Positions 15,290 through 24,186 of a DNA stretch of 64,000 nucleotides are shown here, piece by piece (position 1 is the stretch's first letter; each line of letters opens with the position of its first letter). Position numbers and translations under genes: made by a program. The stretch spans positions 434,001 through 498,000 of the forward strand of contig NZ_CP062008.1 of assembly GCF_005670685.2 (NCBI RefSeq), written 5' to 3'. Source of the DNA: Mycolicibacterium mucogenicum DSM 44124 (lineage in GTDB: Bacteria; Actinomycetota; Actinomycetes; Mycobacteriales; Mycobacteriaceae). The notes below the pieces were generated by a model. It worked only from the letters and a program-made list of their open reading frames with translations. It was not told where the DNA came from and did no database searches.

Positions 15290-16800
15290 GCACAAGCGCA
15301 CGCGTCCGCGCCATCTTGGGCGGCGTCATCTCGGCCTACCGGTCCGACCCCGTCTACCAGCACCGGCCGCAGGCCCTCGCCGAGCTGGACTGGATCGGCC
15401 GCCGGCTCGATCAGCCGATCCGCATCGCCCTGGCCGGAACCCTCAAGGCCGGCAAGTCGACACTGGTGAATGCGCTTGTGGGCGAAGAGATTGCCCCCAC
15501 CGACGCCACCGAGGCCACCCGCCTGGTCACCTGGTTCCGGCACGGCGCCACGCCCCGGGTCACCGCGAACCATCGGGACGGCCGCCGGACCGACGTGCCG
15601 ATCACGCGCGGTGACGGCCTCACCTTCGACCTGGCGCGGTATTCCGGGGCGGAGGGCGCCGCCAACGTGGGAGACATCGTCGACCTCGACGTGCAGTGGC
15701 CCGCAGCGGAATTGGAACAGACGACCATCATCGACACGCCGGGCACCTCGTCGCTGTCACGTGACGTCTCCGACCGCACGCTGCAACTGCTCGTGCCGCG
15801 TGACGGCGTACCGCGGGTGGACGCCGTCGTCTTCCTGCTGCGCACCCTCAACGCGCCAGACATCGCGCTGCTCAAGCAGATCGGGGAACTCGTCGGCAGC
15901 GGCTCGGGCGCCCTCGGCGTCATCGGCGTCGCGTCGCGGGCCGACGAGATCGGGGCCGGACGCATCGATGCCATGATGTCGGCCCGTGAGGTGGCCACCC
16001 GATTCACGTCGGAGCTGGACCGCACCGGCGTCTGCCAGGCCGTCGTCCCGGTGTCGGGCCTGCTGGCGCTGACCGCACGCACACTGCAGCAGAGCGAATT
16101 CACCGCGCTGCAGAAGTTGGCCGCCCTGGACGGTGACGGCGCGACGGCCCTGACCAAGGCAATGCTGTCTGCCGATCGCTTTGCCCGACAGGATGATTCG
16201 CTGCCGGTGGACGCCATCACCCGGGCCGCGCTGCTGGACCGGTTCGGCATGTTCGGCATCCGGATCGCGATCGCGGTGCTGCGCGCCGGCGTCACCGACT
16301 CCCAGGGGTTGGCCGACGAACTGCTGGACCGCAGTGGGCTGGTGGCCCTGCGCGACGTCATCGATCAGCAGTTCGCGCAGCGCGCCGACATGCTCAAGGC
16401 GCACACCGCGTTGCGCTCGCTGCGGCGCTTCGTGGAGGCCAATCCCATCTACGCGACGCCGTTCATCCTGGCGGACATCGATCCCCTGCTGGCCGACACA
16501 CATGCCTTCGAAGAATTGCGACTTCTCGGTCAATTACGTTCCCGGCCAACCACATTGAACGACGACGAGATGGCGTCGCTGCGCCGCATCATCGGCGGCT
16601 CGGGGACCGACGCGGCCAGCCGGCTCGGGCTGAGCAACGATGCGCCGTACGACGGCCCGCGGGCGGCGTTCGCGGCGGTGCAGCGGTGGCGCCGCCGGGC
16701 CGATCATCCGCTCAACGACCCCTTCACCGCACGCGCCTGCCGGGCCGCCGTGCGCAGTGCCGAGGCCCTCGTCGCCGACTATGCGGCGCAGGGAAGGTGA
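15286..16800 (+). CDS. iniC: IniC, dynamin-like GTPase partner of IniA
   Basis: 504 residues starting with GTG at 15286, inside the end of iniA. The P-loop is GTLKAGKS (51-58), G3 is DTPGTSS, and switch I contains T-x-A-T-R. The C-terminal half is helical. IniC is shorter than IniA and lacks an obvious membrane-inserting loop. The family is thought to act with IniA in membrane repair or remodelling during cell-wall stress. Downstream, an Abi-alpha gene follows after 51 bases. Confidence 0.93.
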   Translation: MSTSARVRAILGGVISAYRSDPVYQHRPQALAELDWIGRRLDQPIRIALAGTLKAGKSTLVNALVGEEIAPTDATEATRLVTWFRHGATPRVTANHRDGRRTDVPITRGDGLTFDLARYSGAEGAANVGDIVDLDVQWPAAELEQTTIIDTPGTSSLSRDVSDRTLQLLVPRDGVPRVDAVVFLLRTLNAPDIALLKQIGELVGSGSGALGVIGVASRADEIGAGRIDAMMSAREVATRFTSELDRTGVCQAVVPVSGLLALTARTLQQSEFTALQKLAALDGDGATALTKAMLSADRFARQDDSLPVDAITRAALLDRFGMFGIRIAIAVLRAGVTDSQGLADELLDRSGLVALRDVIDQQFAQRADMLKAHTALRSLRRFVEANPIYATPFILADIDPLLADTHAFEELRLLGQLRSRPTTLNDDEMASLRRIIGGSGTDAASRLGLSNDAPYDGPRAAFAAVQRWRRRADHPLNDPFTARACRAAVRSAEALVADYAAQGR

Positions 16801-16851
16801 GATATTCGAGATCGTTGGCAATTTGGTACCCCGCGCGGCTACCGTTTGCGG

Positions 16852-17526
16852 GTGGCTCAATCGTTTGACCCTTTCGGCCTGGTAGGACGCGCGGTGGACG
16901 CCGCTCGACTCGGTCTGGACGTCTACAGCTGGACCGAGCAGCAGATCGTCGGCGCGTTGCGCAAAGGCCTCAACGAACTGGAACCGGAAGACAGTGACGA
17001 CGACGTCGTCTCGGCGCCCACTGAGGCGCCCGCCGAAGAGTCGCTCAACTCCAAGATGAGCCAGCTGCTGAACCGGGCGCTCGACCAGAACACCGCCGGC
17101 AGCCAGACCGAGCTGTACCACCATCTGCTCGATCAGTTGGTGGCCGACGAGGCCCGCATCGTCGGCGCCCTGTCCGACGGCTCCGTCTCGCCCTTGGTCA
17201 ACGTCTACGACCGGACCCGCAAGCCGGTTCTGGAGAACGCGGCACTGGTCGGCCGGACCGCGAACGTCGCCCTCCCGCAGATGACGCCGCAGTACGTCGG
17301 GCATTTGCTGGCGCTACGCCTCGTGGAGATCGGTCCGGAGGATTCTGCGCTGAAAACCGAGTACGAGGTGCTGATGGCTGAGACCATCGTCCTCAACGCG
17401 ATCAAGGCCGCGTCGAAGGGTCCGCTGCCCGCCAAGGTGGAGAAGCTGACCTTGACGCTGTCGCCGCTGGGCCGATCGCTGTGGGCCGCCGCCACCGCGG
17501 AGGACGACCAGAACGGGTGGCGCTGA
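16852..17526 (+). CDS. Abi-alpha (DUF4393) family protein
   Basis: 224 residues from the GTG at 16852 (VAQSFDPFGLVGRAVDAARL); a TTG two codons upstream is possible. The middle matches the Abi-alpha/DUF4393 pattern (LLDQLVADEARIVGAL... SPLVNVYDRTR) and continues through the NLLALRLVEIGPE-type helix-strand segment. Members of this family were first noted in abortive-infection contexts, but most are uncharacterised. It lies 51 bases after iniC, and its stop overlaps the start of the DUF445 gene by one base, so it may be read from the ini promoter. Its function here is unknown. Confidence 0.75.
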   Translation: MAQSFDPFGLVGRAVDAARLGLDVYSWTEQQIVGALRKGLNELEPEDSDDDVVSAPTEAPAEESLNSKMSQLLNRALDQNTAGSQTELYHHLLDQLVADEARIVGALSDGSVSPLVNVYDRTRKPVLENAALVGRTANVALPQMTPQYVGHLLALRLVEIGPEDSALKTEYEVLMAETIVLNAIKAASKGPLPAKVEKLTLTLSPLGRSLWAAATAEDDQNGWR

Positions 17527-18767
17527 TGTCCTTGACCGAGATCCTCCTCGACTTCCGCGAGCACTGGATCATCTACTTCTCCATGCCGCTGGTGGCCGCC
17601 TTCGTCGGCTGGAGCACCAAGATCGTGGCGATGGAGATGATCTACCGGCCGCTGGAGTTCAAGGGCATCGGTCCCATCGGCTGGCAGGGCATCATCCCGC
17701 GACGGGCCGGCAAGGTCGGCTCCACCACCATCGAGCTGCTCACCGCGAATCTGCTCAAACCCGAGGAACTGCTGTCCCGGATCGACGCCAAAGAGGCCGT
17801 CGAGGTGCTGCGCGAACCGCTGTCGGCGTCGATCAACGACATCGCGCGCGACGTCGCCGAGGAAATTCGTCCGGGCCTGTGGGATTCCCTGCCCGAGGCC
17901 GGGCGCCAGGCGATCCTCAACCGCATCCACTCCCAGGCTCCGCGCATCACCGAGAAGATGCTGAACGAGATGCAGTCGGACCTCAGCCGGTTCGTCGACC
18001 TGCAGTTTCTCGCGGTCACCACGCTGGTGCGCAACAAAGAGAAGCTCAACAAGCTGATGCGTGGCCTGTCCGACGACGCCATGGCGTTCGTCCGGCGCAG
18101 CGGCATCTACTTCGGTCTGATCATCGGTACCGCGCAGATGTTCGTCTGGGCCATCTTCAAACTGCCGTGGATCATGCCGGCCTTCGGCTTCGGTATCGGT
18201 CTGATCAGCGACTACATCGCGCTCAACATGCTGTTCCGGCCCATCAAGCCGACGAAGTACCTGGGCTTCATCAAGTTCCAGGGGCTGCTGCACGCCCAGC
18301 GCGAGAAGATCACCGCCGACTACGCGCGCATCCTCTCCGAGGACCTCTTCGCGCCGGACATCCTCTTCGACGGCATCCTCAAAGGTCCCGGCGCCGACAA
18401 GCTGTTCGCCATGATCGCGCGTGAGGTCGAGGCCGCCATCGACAACGAGATCGGCGGTTGGACCGGCACCGTCGTGAAGTTCGCGGTCGGCACGTCGAAG
18501 TACAACGCGCTGAAAGACCGGGTCGTCGATCTCGTGGTCGAGCGGCTGCCGGCCACGCTGCTGGACGCGCAGGACTACGCCATGAGCAAGATCGATCTGG
18601 AACAGACGATCATCGAGAAGATGAATCAGCTCAGCAACGAGGAGTACGAGTCGATTCTGCGGCCGGTGTTCAAGGACGACGAACCGTTGATGGTCGCCAT
18701 CGGCGCCATCCTCGGTGGCTGCGTCGGTGAACTCCAGGTGCTGATGATCGAGTTCTTCACGCACTAG
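17526..18767 (+). CDS. DUF445 family membrane protein
   Basis: 413 residues. N-terminal helix YFSMPLVAAFVGWSTKIVAM with the DUF445-type NxxA/T-K-x-AM-like start. A long amphipathic helical region follows, then a second hydrophobic pair (GIYFGLIIGTAQMFVWAIF and IMPAFGFGIGLISDYIALNM), and a C-terminal hydrophobic patch (AIGAILGGCVGELQVLMI). This is the usual pattern for DUF445/YheB-like membrane proteins of unknown function. The start ATG overlaps the upstream Abi-alpha TGA by one base. Its stop shares the bases CTAG with the stop of the convergent Thr-rich gene. Confidence 0.85.
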   Translation: MSLTEILLDFREHWIIYFSMPLVAAFVGWSTKIVAMEMIYRPLEFKGIGPIGWQGIIPRRAGKVGSTTIELLTANLLKPEELLSRIDAKEAVEVLREPLSASINDIARDVAEEIRPGLWDSLPEAGRQAILNRIHSQAPRITEKMLNEMQSDLSRFVDLQFLAVTTLVRNKEKLNKLMRGLSDDAMAFVRRSGIYFGLIIGTAQMFVWAIFKLPWIMPAFGFGIGLISDYIALNMLFRPIKPTKYLGFIKFQGLLHAQREKITADYARILSEDLFAPDILFDGILKGPGADKLFAMIAREVEAAIDNEIGGWTGTVVKFAVGTSKYNALKDRVVDLVVERLPATLLDAQDYAMSKIDLEQTIIEKMNQLSNEEYESILRPVFKDDEPLMVAIGAILGGCVGELQVLMIEFFTH

Positions 18768-19150
18768 TGCGGGCGCGGTCCCGGCGGGTGGGTGCGCCGG
18801 GACTGGGTGATCGACGTCGACGTCTTCGGGGTGCGGCTGGTGGTCGTGCTGTCACCTGACGGCGTGGACGTGGGAGTCGTCGTCGTATCCGTCGTGGGCG
18901 GCACGTCGATGTCCGTGGTCGACGGGGTCACCGACGAGTAGCTGGTGGACGTCGGCGTGCTCGTGGTGACCGCCGTGGTCGACGGTTGGCCGGAGTCATC
19001 CACGATGACGGGCACTGGCGGCGGCTGCGGTTGGTTGTTGTGCCGCACCAGCCACGATCCCGCGAAATACAGCAGTGCGATCGCGGCGAGCGCGGCCAGG
19101 CTGGCGCCGACGACATGCGGGGTGCGCTCGTGCCACGGCCGCTCGGTCAT
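18764..19150 (-). CDS. Single-helix membrane protein with Thr/Ser-rich exported tail
   Basis: 128 residues: a short charged N-terminus (MTERPWHERTPH), one membrane helix (about 14-34, VGASLAALAAIALLYFAGSW), then a Pro/Thr/Ser-rich tail with TTTT and STPT runs. The architecture copies, on a small scale, the tail of the Hsp70-like protein 8 kb away. It is the last gene of a likely three-gene minus-strand operon (lipoprotein, oxidoreductase, this gene; gaps 18 and 6 bases). No domain is recognised. Confidence 0.75.
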   Translation of the reverse strand: MTERPWHERTPHVVGASLAALAAIALLYFAGSWLVRHNNQPQPPPVPVIVDDSGQPSTTAVTTSTPTSTSYSSVTPSTTDIDVPPTTDTTTTPTSTPSGDSTTTSRTPKTSTSITQSRRTHPPGPRPH

Positions 19151-19156
19151 GGCCGG

Positions 19157-20086
19157 TCAGCGTAGCTGGGGAATGACCTCCGTGCTGAAGAACTCGATGT
19201 GGTCGAGATCGGCCATGTCCAGTACCTGCAGATAGATGCGCTCGACCCCGGTCGCGACGAACGGCGCCAGCTTGTCGACGATCTCGGCCGGCGTGCCGAC
19301 GGTGGGGGAGTTGCCGCGCATCTCGTCGACCTCGCGGCCGATGGCGGCGGCCCGGCGGGCGATCTCCGCCTCGTCCTTGCCGGCGCACAGCACGAAAGCC
19401 GCCGAGTACGTGATGCTTTCGGGTGCCCGGCCAGCCGCGTCGACGGCCGCCCGGACCCGGCCGAACTGTGTGGTCAGGGTGTCGATGTCGACGAACGGGA
19501 TGTTGAATTCGGAGGCGAACCGGGCGGCGAGCGCCGGGGTCCGCTTGGCGCCGCCGCCGCCGATGATCACCGGCGGGCGGGCCTGTGCCGGCTTGGGCAG
19601 CGCCGGGGAGTTCTTGACGGTGTAGTGCTTGCCAGTGAAGTCGAACTGCTCGCCGACCGGGGTGTCCCAGAATCCGGTGATGATCTGCAGCTGTTCTTCC
19701 AGCCGGTCGAAGCGTTCGCCGAGGCTGGGGAACGGGATGGCGTAGGCCTCGTGCTCTTCGGCGAACCACCCGGCACCGAGGCCCAATTCCACACGGCCCC
19801 CGCTCATTTCGTCGACCTGCGCGACGGCGATGGCGAGCGGGCCCGGGTAGCGGAACGTGGCGGAGGTGACCATGGTGCCGAGCCGGATGGTGCTCGTCTC
19901 CCGCGCGATGCCGCCGAGCGTCACCCAGGAGTCAGTGGGGCCGGGCAGCCCGTCGCCGGCCATGGCCAGGTAGTGGTCGGAGCGGAAAAATGCTGAGTAG
20001 CCGAGCCTTTCGGCGGTCTGAGCGACGGCGAGCTGGTCGGCGTAGGTGGCACCCTGCTGTGGTTCGACGAATACCCGGAAGTCCAT
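19157..20086 (-). CDS. LLM-class F420-dependent oxidoreductase
   Basis: 309 residues of a luciferase-like TIM barrel: start MDFRVFVEPQQGATYADQL, then SDHYLAM, RLGTMVTS, GGRVELGLGAGWF and PVIIGGGGAKRTPALAA in the order seen in mycobacterial F420-dependent oxidoreductases. These cytosolic enzymes move hydride between F420 and small organic substrates; the substrate here is not predictable. The gene lies 18 bases after a lipoprotein gene and 6 bases before the Thr-rich membrane gene, suggesting one transcript. Confidence 0.9.
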   Translation of the reverse strand: MDFRVFVEPQQGATYADQLAVAQTAERLGYSAFFRSDHYLAMAGDGLPGPTDSWVTLGGIARETSTIRLGTMVTSATFRYPGPLAIAVAQVDEMSGGRVELGLGAGWFAEEHEAYAIPFPSLGERFDRLEEQLQIITGFWDTPVGEQFDFTGKHYTVKNSPALPKPAQARPPVIIGGGGAKRTPALAARFASEFNIPFVDIDTLTTQFGRVRAAVDAAGRAPESITYSAAFVLCAGKDEAEIARRAAAIGREVDEMRGNSPTVGTPAEIVDKLAPFVATGVERIYLQVLDMADLDHIEFFSTEVIPQLR

Positions 20087-20104
20087 GCCGCCCAGCCTAG
20101 TGAA

Positions 20105-20656
20105 TCAGAACGCCTTGGCACCCGCCGTCGAGACGAACATCCCGTGGCCCGTCGCGGCATTGGTGAAGCGGGTGCCTTCGGCCCCGGCGAGGATGGTCCA
20201 ACCCACCGCCGAGTACGTCTGGTAGTCCAGGGTGACCGTCGGGATGGCACCGAGATTGCCCAAGCCCCAAGACAATTTGCCGGCAGCGGTGACCCGGACG
20301 CCGCGCGCGGTCTCCCCGTTGACCTGTGGCGCATTGGCGAACGACGACTCGCAGTCGACGGCGGCCGTGTTGAGCTGGCACCGGGTCTGGCCGGACTTGG
20401 TCGCGATGAAGACATAGCCGTTCTGCGGAGCCAGGGCCTGCGCCGTGGGTGGCACGGCGCTCGGTACGGGGATGGGGCTCACCGGGACCGGGCGGATCGC
20501 CTTCTCACTCGGTGTGGGTGTGCTGGTGGACGCGGTGGTCGACAGGCCACCGGCCGGTCCGGACTGCGGGTTCCCGGTGGTGGTGCTGTCGCAGCCCGCG
20601 AGCAGCGTGGCAGCCAGCGCAGCGGTGGCAGACATGGTGAGCCGTGTGTGGTTCAT
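20105..20656 (-). CDS. Lipoprotein of unknown function
   Basis: 183 residues with a lipoprotein signal peptide (MNHTRLTMSATAALAATLLAGC, lipid-modified Cys about residue 22). A Thr/Ser/Pro linker follows, then a compact domain of about 110 residues with a Cys pair (QTRCQLN... VDCESSF) that could form a disulfide, and a repeated GVRVTAAGKLSWGLG strand pattern. It probably sits on the outer face of the plasma membrane. It is the first gene of the operon with the F420-type oxidoreductase and is divergent from the sulfate-binding protein gene. Confidence 0.85.
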   Translation of the reverse strand: MNHTRLTMSATAALAATLLAGCDSTTTGNPQSGPAGGLSTTASTSTPTPSEKAIRPVPVSPIPVPSAVPPTAQALAPQNGYVFIATKSGQTRCQLNTAAVDCESSFANAPQVNGETARGVRVTAAGKLSWGLGNLGAIPTVTLDYQTYSAVGWTILAGAEGTRFTNAATGHGMFVSTAGAKAF

Positions 20657-20757
20657 CGGCCATCAGGCTACGGGAGATCTGATCGCGCTGATCCAGACCG
20701 CTGCCCCGGCGCGTCCTGCTGCCTAACGTCGAACTTCCGTAGTGAACAGAGGTGGCG

Positions 20758-21807
20758 ATGAGCAGAAAACACATATCCCCGCTCGGCGTGGTCGGCGTCG
20801 TCGCCATCGCGGTGGCCGGAGTTCTGATCGGGTTCAAGAACATTCACGGTTCATCGCCGGATGCACTGTTGAACGTGTCGTACGACCCGACGCGCGAGCT
20901 GTACGCGGCGCTGGACCCGCAGTTCGTTGCGGAGTACCGCAAGCAGTCCGGCGTCACCGTCGACATCGCTCAGTCGCACGGCGGATCCGGCCGGCAGGCG
21001 CGCAACGTCATCGACGGTACGTCGAAAGCCGGTGTGGTCTCACTGGCGTTGGTCAGTGACGTCGACAAGCTGGCCAAGCGCGGGCTCATCGCCAAGGACT
21101 GGCAGCACCGGCTGCCCAACAACTCGGTCCCCTATACGTCGACCATCGTGTTCGTGGTCCGCAAGGACAACCCGAAGAACATCCACGACTGGCCCGATCT
21201 GGTCAAGGGCGATGTCTCGGTGGTGACCCCGGACCCGCGCACGTCGGGCAACGGCAAGCTCAGCGTGCTGGCCGGGTGGGGTTCGGTGACGACCCGTGGC
21301 GGCTCCGAGGCAGCGGCCCACGACTACCTGGCGGCGTTGTTCAAGCACGTCGCCGTCGCCGATGAGGGCGCGCGTGGCGCGGCCACCAGCTTCGCCGTGC
21401 AGAAGATCGGCGATGTGCACCTGACGTGGGAGAACGAAGCCATCCGGGAGGTGGCTGCGGCACCGAACGAGCTGCAGATCGTGTACCCACCGGTGAGCAT
21501 CAAGGCCGAACCCGCGGTGGCCTGGGTGGATGCGAACGTGGCCGGCAAGAAGACCGAGGTCTACGCGAAGGCCTACCTGAACTACCTGTTCACCGATCCT
21601 GCCCAGGACGTCATCGCGAAATACGGGTACCGCTCGATCAACCCTCAGATCCAGGCCAAGTATCGGGCCCAGTTACCGGACATCGCGCTGTTCCCGGTGT
21701 CGGCGATCGCCAAGGACTGGGACGACGCCGCCGAAAAGTTCTTCGGCGACAACGGAATCGTCGACACCATTCATATCCCTGCGCAGCGAACGGTGGTGGG
21801 ATCGTGA
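20758..21807 (+). CDS. Sulfate/thiosulfate-binding protein, membrane-tethered
   Basis: 349 residues from the ATG at 20758, with ribosome site GAGG 5 bases before; a GTG two codons upstream is possible. An N-terminal hydrophobic anchor ([19 protein letters not shown]) lacks a lipobox Cys. The mature part carries the sulfate-binding signatures [10 protein letters not shown] and [16 protein letters not shown] of the Sbp/CysP family. Such proteins normally feed CysTWA ABC permeases. Here the next gene, overlapping by 4 bases, is a SulP permease instead, so this is an unusual pairing. It acts outside the plasma membrane. Confidence 0.9.
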   Translation: MSRKHISPLGVVGVVAIAVAGVLIGFKNIHGSSPDALLNVSYDPTRELYAALDPQFVAEYRKQSGVTVDIAQSHGGSGRQARNVIDGTSKAGVVSLALVSDVDKLAKRGLIAKDWQHRLPNNSVPYTSTIVFVVRKDNPKNIHDWPDLVKGDVSVVTPDPRTSGNGKLSVLAGWGSVTTRGGSEAAAHDYLAALFKHVAVADEGARGAATSFAVQKIGDVHLTWENEAIREVAAAPNELQIVYPPVSIKAEPAVAWVDANVAGKKTEVYAKAYLNYLFTDPAQDVIAKYGYRSINPQIQAKYRAQLPDIALFPVSAIAKDWDDAAEKFFGDNGIVDTIHIPAQRTVVGS

Positions 21808-23561
21808 GCCTGCTTTCGAACCTGAAGACCAACTACGACCGCACCCTCGCCCGGCGCGATCTGATCGCCGGCCTGACGGTGGCCGCCATCGCTCTCCCAC
21901 AGGGTATGGCCTACGCCCTGATCGCCGGCGTCGACCCCAAATACGGTGTCTTCTCGGCCATCGTGGTGACCCTCATCGCGTCGATATTCGGCTCGTCGTC
22001 GCACCTGATCAACGGACCCACCAGCGCCATCTCACTGTTGGTGTTCAGCTCGCTGGCGTTCATCGATCCCGAGAACCGCACCGAACTGTTCGAGGCACTG
22101 TTCCTGCTCGCGGTGCTGGTGGGCACCATCCAGATTCTGATCTCGGTGTTCAAGCTGGGTGACCTGACCCGGTACATCTCCGAGTCGGTGATCGTCGGGT
22201 TCATGGCGGCGGCCGCGTTCCTACTTGCCTTGGGCCAGTTGGGAAATGCGCTCGGCGTCAAGGACCGGGGCAACGGCAACATGCAGGTGCTGTACCGCAC
22301 CTACCTCACGCTGTTCCACGGCGACGCGATCAACTACCGGGCCGTGGTGCTGAGTGTCACGGCTGTCGTCGCGGCGGTCGTGCTCCGAAAGTTGGTGCAG
22401 CGCTATGGCTGGCCGCAGATCGACATGCTTGCCGTGCTGGTCATCGCGGCGCTGATCGCCTACTTCTCGGGCTGGTCGACACCCGGGCACGGCGGCAAGA
22501 CCGCGGTGTCGATCACCGGAAAGATTCCCGCCAGCCTGCCCGACTTCCACATTCCAGTGGTGCATTGGGAGTGGCTGCCGCATCTGTCGGAGGGCGCGTT
22601 GGCGGTCGCGTTCATCGGTTTGATCGAGGCGCTGTCGATCGCGAAAGCCATTGCGCACCAGACACAGCAGAAGATCGACTACAACCGGCAGATTCTGGCG
22701 GAAGGCCTGGCCAACCTCACCGGTGGCTTCTTCCAGAGCCTGCCCGGTTCGGGTTCGCTGTCGCGGTCGGCCATCAACTTCCAGGCCGGTGCGGCCACCA
22801 GGTTCTCCGGCGTCATCGCGTCGGTGGCGGTGGCCGGCGCACTGCTGCTGTTCGCGCCGCTGCTGAGTTACATCCCGAAGGCGGCGCTGGCCGGTCTGCT
22901 GCTGGTGACGGCGGTTCGCCTGGTCGATTTCCAACGACTGGTGCACACCGTCCGGGCCTCTCGTTACGACGCCGGTCTGGTGATCGTCACGGCAATCACC
23001 GGCGTGGTCGTCGACCTGGACAAGGCGGTGCTGCTCGGCGTCGCGCTGTCGATCCTGCTGTTCGTCCCGCGCGCCTCCAAGCTCAAGATCGCCGAGCTCG
23101 TGGTCACGCCGGAACGGGTGGTCCGAGAACGGGTCGGCGACGAGCCGGACAATCCGGCGGTGCTCATCTACGACATCGAAGGAGAGTTGTTCTTCGGTGC
23201 CGCACCGGAAATCGAGCACGCGCTGGACGCGCTCACCGAGCGGGTCAAGGCCGAAGGCACCCAATTCGTGGTGCTCCGGCTCAAACGTGCCCGCAACCCC
23301 GACGCGGTCGGCATCGAGCGTGTCGAGCGGTTCCTGCACGACCTGACCGAGCTCGGTGTCACCGTCCTGCTGGCCGGCGTTCGGCCCGACACCCTGGACG
23401 TCCTGAGCAACGTCGGGCTGCGCGACTGGTTCCCGGACGAGCGCATCTTCCCGGAAGAGGAGAAGGAGTTCTCGGCAACGCTCAAGGCGGTCCGCTACGC
23501 GGAGTCACGGCTGGTCCCGAGTCGTGTCGGCAGCGACGAGGAGCTGTACTACCTGGTCTGA
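21804..23561 (+). CDS. SulP family anion permease with STAS domain
   Basis: 585 residues from the GTG at 21804, overlapping the stop of the binding-protein gene (GTGA). The N-terminal SulP core shows [35 protein letters not shown] and [24 protein letters not shown] helices. The C-terminal cytosolic STAS domain runs from about residue 460 ([20 protein letters not shown]). SulP proteins move sulfate or bicarbonate, often with protons or Na+. Coupling to a sulfate-binding protein suggests sulfate or a related oxyanion; direct cooperation is inferred. Confidence 0.93.
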   Translation: MSLLSNLKTNYDRTLARRDLIAGLTVAAIALPQGMAYALIAGVDPKYGVFSAIVVTLIASIFGSSSHLINGPTSAISLLVFSSLAFIDPENRTELFEALFLLAVLVGTIQILISVFKLGDLTRYISESVIVGFMAAAAFLLALGQLGNALGVKDRGNGNMQVLYRTYLTLFHGDAINYRAVVLSVTAVVAAVVLRKLVQRYGWPQIDMLAVLVIAALIAYFSGWSTPGHGGKTAVSITGKIPASLPDFHIPVVHWEWLPHLSEGALAVAFIGLIEALSIAKAIAHQTQQKIDYNRQILAEGLANLTGGFFQSLPGSGSLSRSAINFQAGAATRFSGVIASVAVAGALLLFAPLLSYIPKAALAGLLLVTAVRLVDFQRLVHTVRASRYDAGLVIVTAITGVVVDLDKAVLLGVALSILLFVPRASKLKIAELVVTPERVVRERVGDEPDNPAVLIYDIEGELFFGAAPEIEHALDALTERVKAEGTQFVVLRLKRARNPDAVGIERVERFLHDLTELGVTVLLAGVRPDTLDVLSNVGLRDWFPDERIFPEEEKEFSATLKAVRYAESRLVPSRVGSDEELYYLV

Positions 23562-23570
23562 CCGGACCCG

Positions 23571-23867
23571 CTACTGCGGCAGCAGCGGGGGACGGCAGAT
23601 GTTGTTGATCGGGTCCCACCACGCGCCGTCGCGGCAGTCGAGCGGCGTCGTCGAGACCGGCGGCCGGCAGCTGTTGATGTTCGGGTCCCACCAGCCGCCC
23701 GGACAGTTCTGCACCAGCGGGGCCTGGCACCGGTTCTGCACCGGATCCCACCAGGTGCCGTTGTCGCAGTCCGCGTTGCTGACGGCCGGCGCGATCGCTG
23801 CGGTGATGGCCATGGGTGCCAAGGCGGCCGCGGCGATGACGGCGGCACGCTGCAGAGACTTGTGCAT
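23571..23867 (-). CDS. Small secreted protein with three WWDP repeats
   Basis: 98 residues: a signal peptide (to about residue 31, APAVSNA), then three tandem copies of a unit of about 22 residues with pattern C-x2-G-x-WWDP-x2-N-x-C-x2-P. Each copy has two cysteines that could form a disulfide. No enzyme motif is seen. It is the last gene of a minus-strand cluster headed by the monooxygenase, 19 bases after another tiny secreted protein. Function unknown; a surface adhesin or cell-wall ligand is possible. Confidence 0.8.
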   Translation of the reverse strand: MHKSLQRAAVIAAAALAPMAITAAIAPAVSNADCDNGTWWDPVQNRCQAPLVQNCPGGWWDPNINSCRPPVSTTPLDCRDGAWWDPINNICRPPLLPQ

Positions 23868-23886
23868 GCCGTCAGCCTAAATGGCC

Positions 23887-24153
23887 TCAGTTACAAGGCA
23901 AGTCACCCGGTGTGTAGTAGGGCACCCCGGCCGGGGTGTAGCACGGCGGCCGGCCGGCGGCGGCCTGCGCGGCCGCGTCCTCCGGAGCCGCCGCGGCCAC
24001 CGCCGCATCACCGGCGATGTTGGTACAGCCGCCGGCACTCACGTGGCGACCGCCGACGCTGCCGCACACATCGGAGTGTGCGACCGGTGCGCCGACGGTC
24101 GGCACGGCCGCGGACGCCAGCAGCAACAACACTGCAGCAACGCTTTTCTTCAT
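23887..24153 (-). CDS. Small secreted Cys-rich protein, CYTPxGVPYYTP family
   Basis: 88 residues with a signal peptide (MKKSVAAVLLLLASAAVPTVGAP). The mature part begins VCGSVGGRHVSAGGCTNIAGD, has an Ala-rich spacer, and ends PCYTPAGVPYYTPGDLPC. A paralogue at 57278-57550 shares both conserved ends, so this is a real family with four conserved cysteines. It lies 33 bases downstream of the hydrolase/acyl-CoA-synthetase gene. No ribosome site of the usual type is evident. Function unknown. Confidence 0.8.
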   Translation of the reverse strand: MKKSVAAVLLLLASAAVPTVGAPVAHSDVCGSVGGRHVSAGGCTNIAGDAAVAAAAPEDAAAQAAAGRPPCYTPAGVPYYTPGDLPCN

Positions 24154-24186
24154 GCGAAGATTATTGACGACTTCGTCAGGCTGGTA

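Noticed and set aside
13415..15301. A 628-codon minus-strand frame across iniA
   Set aside because: Shadow of iniA, whose GTPase motifs are clear on the plus strand.
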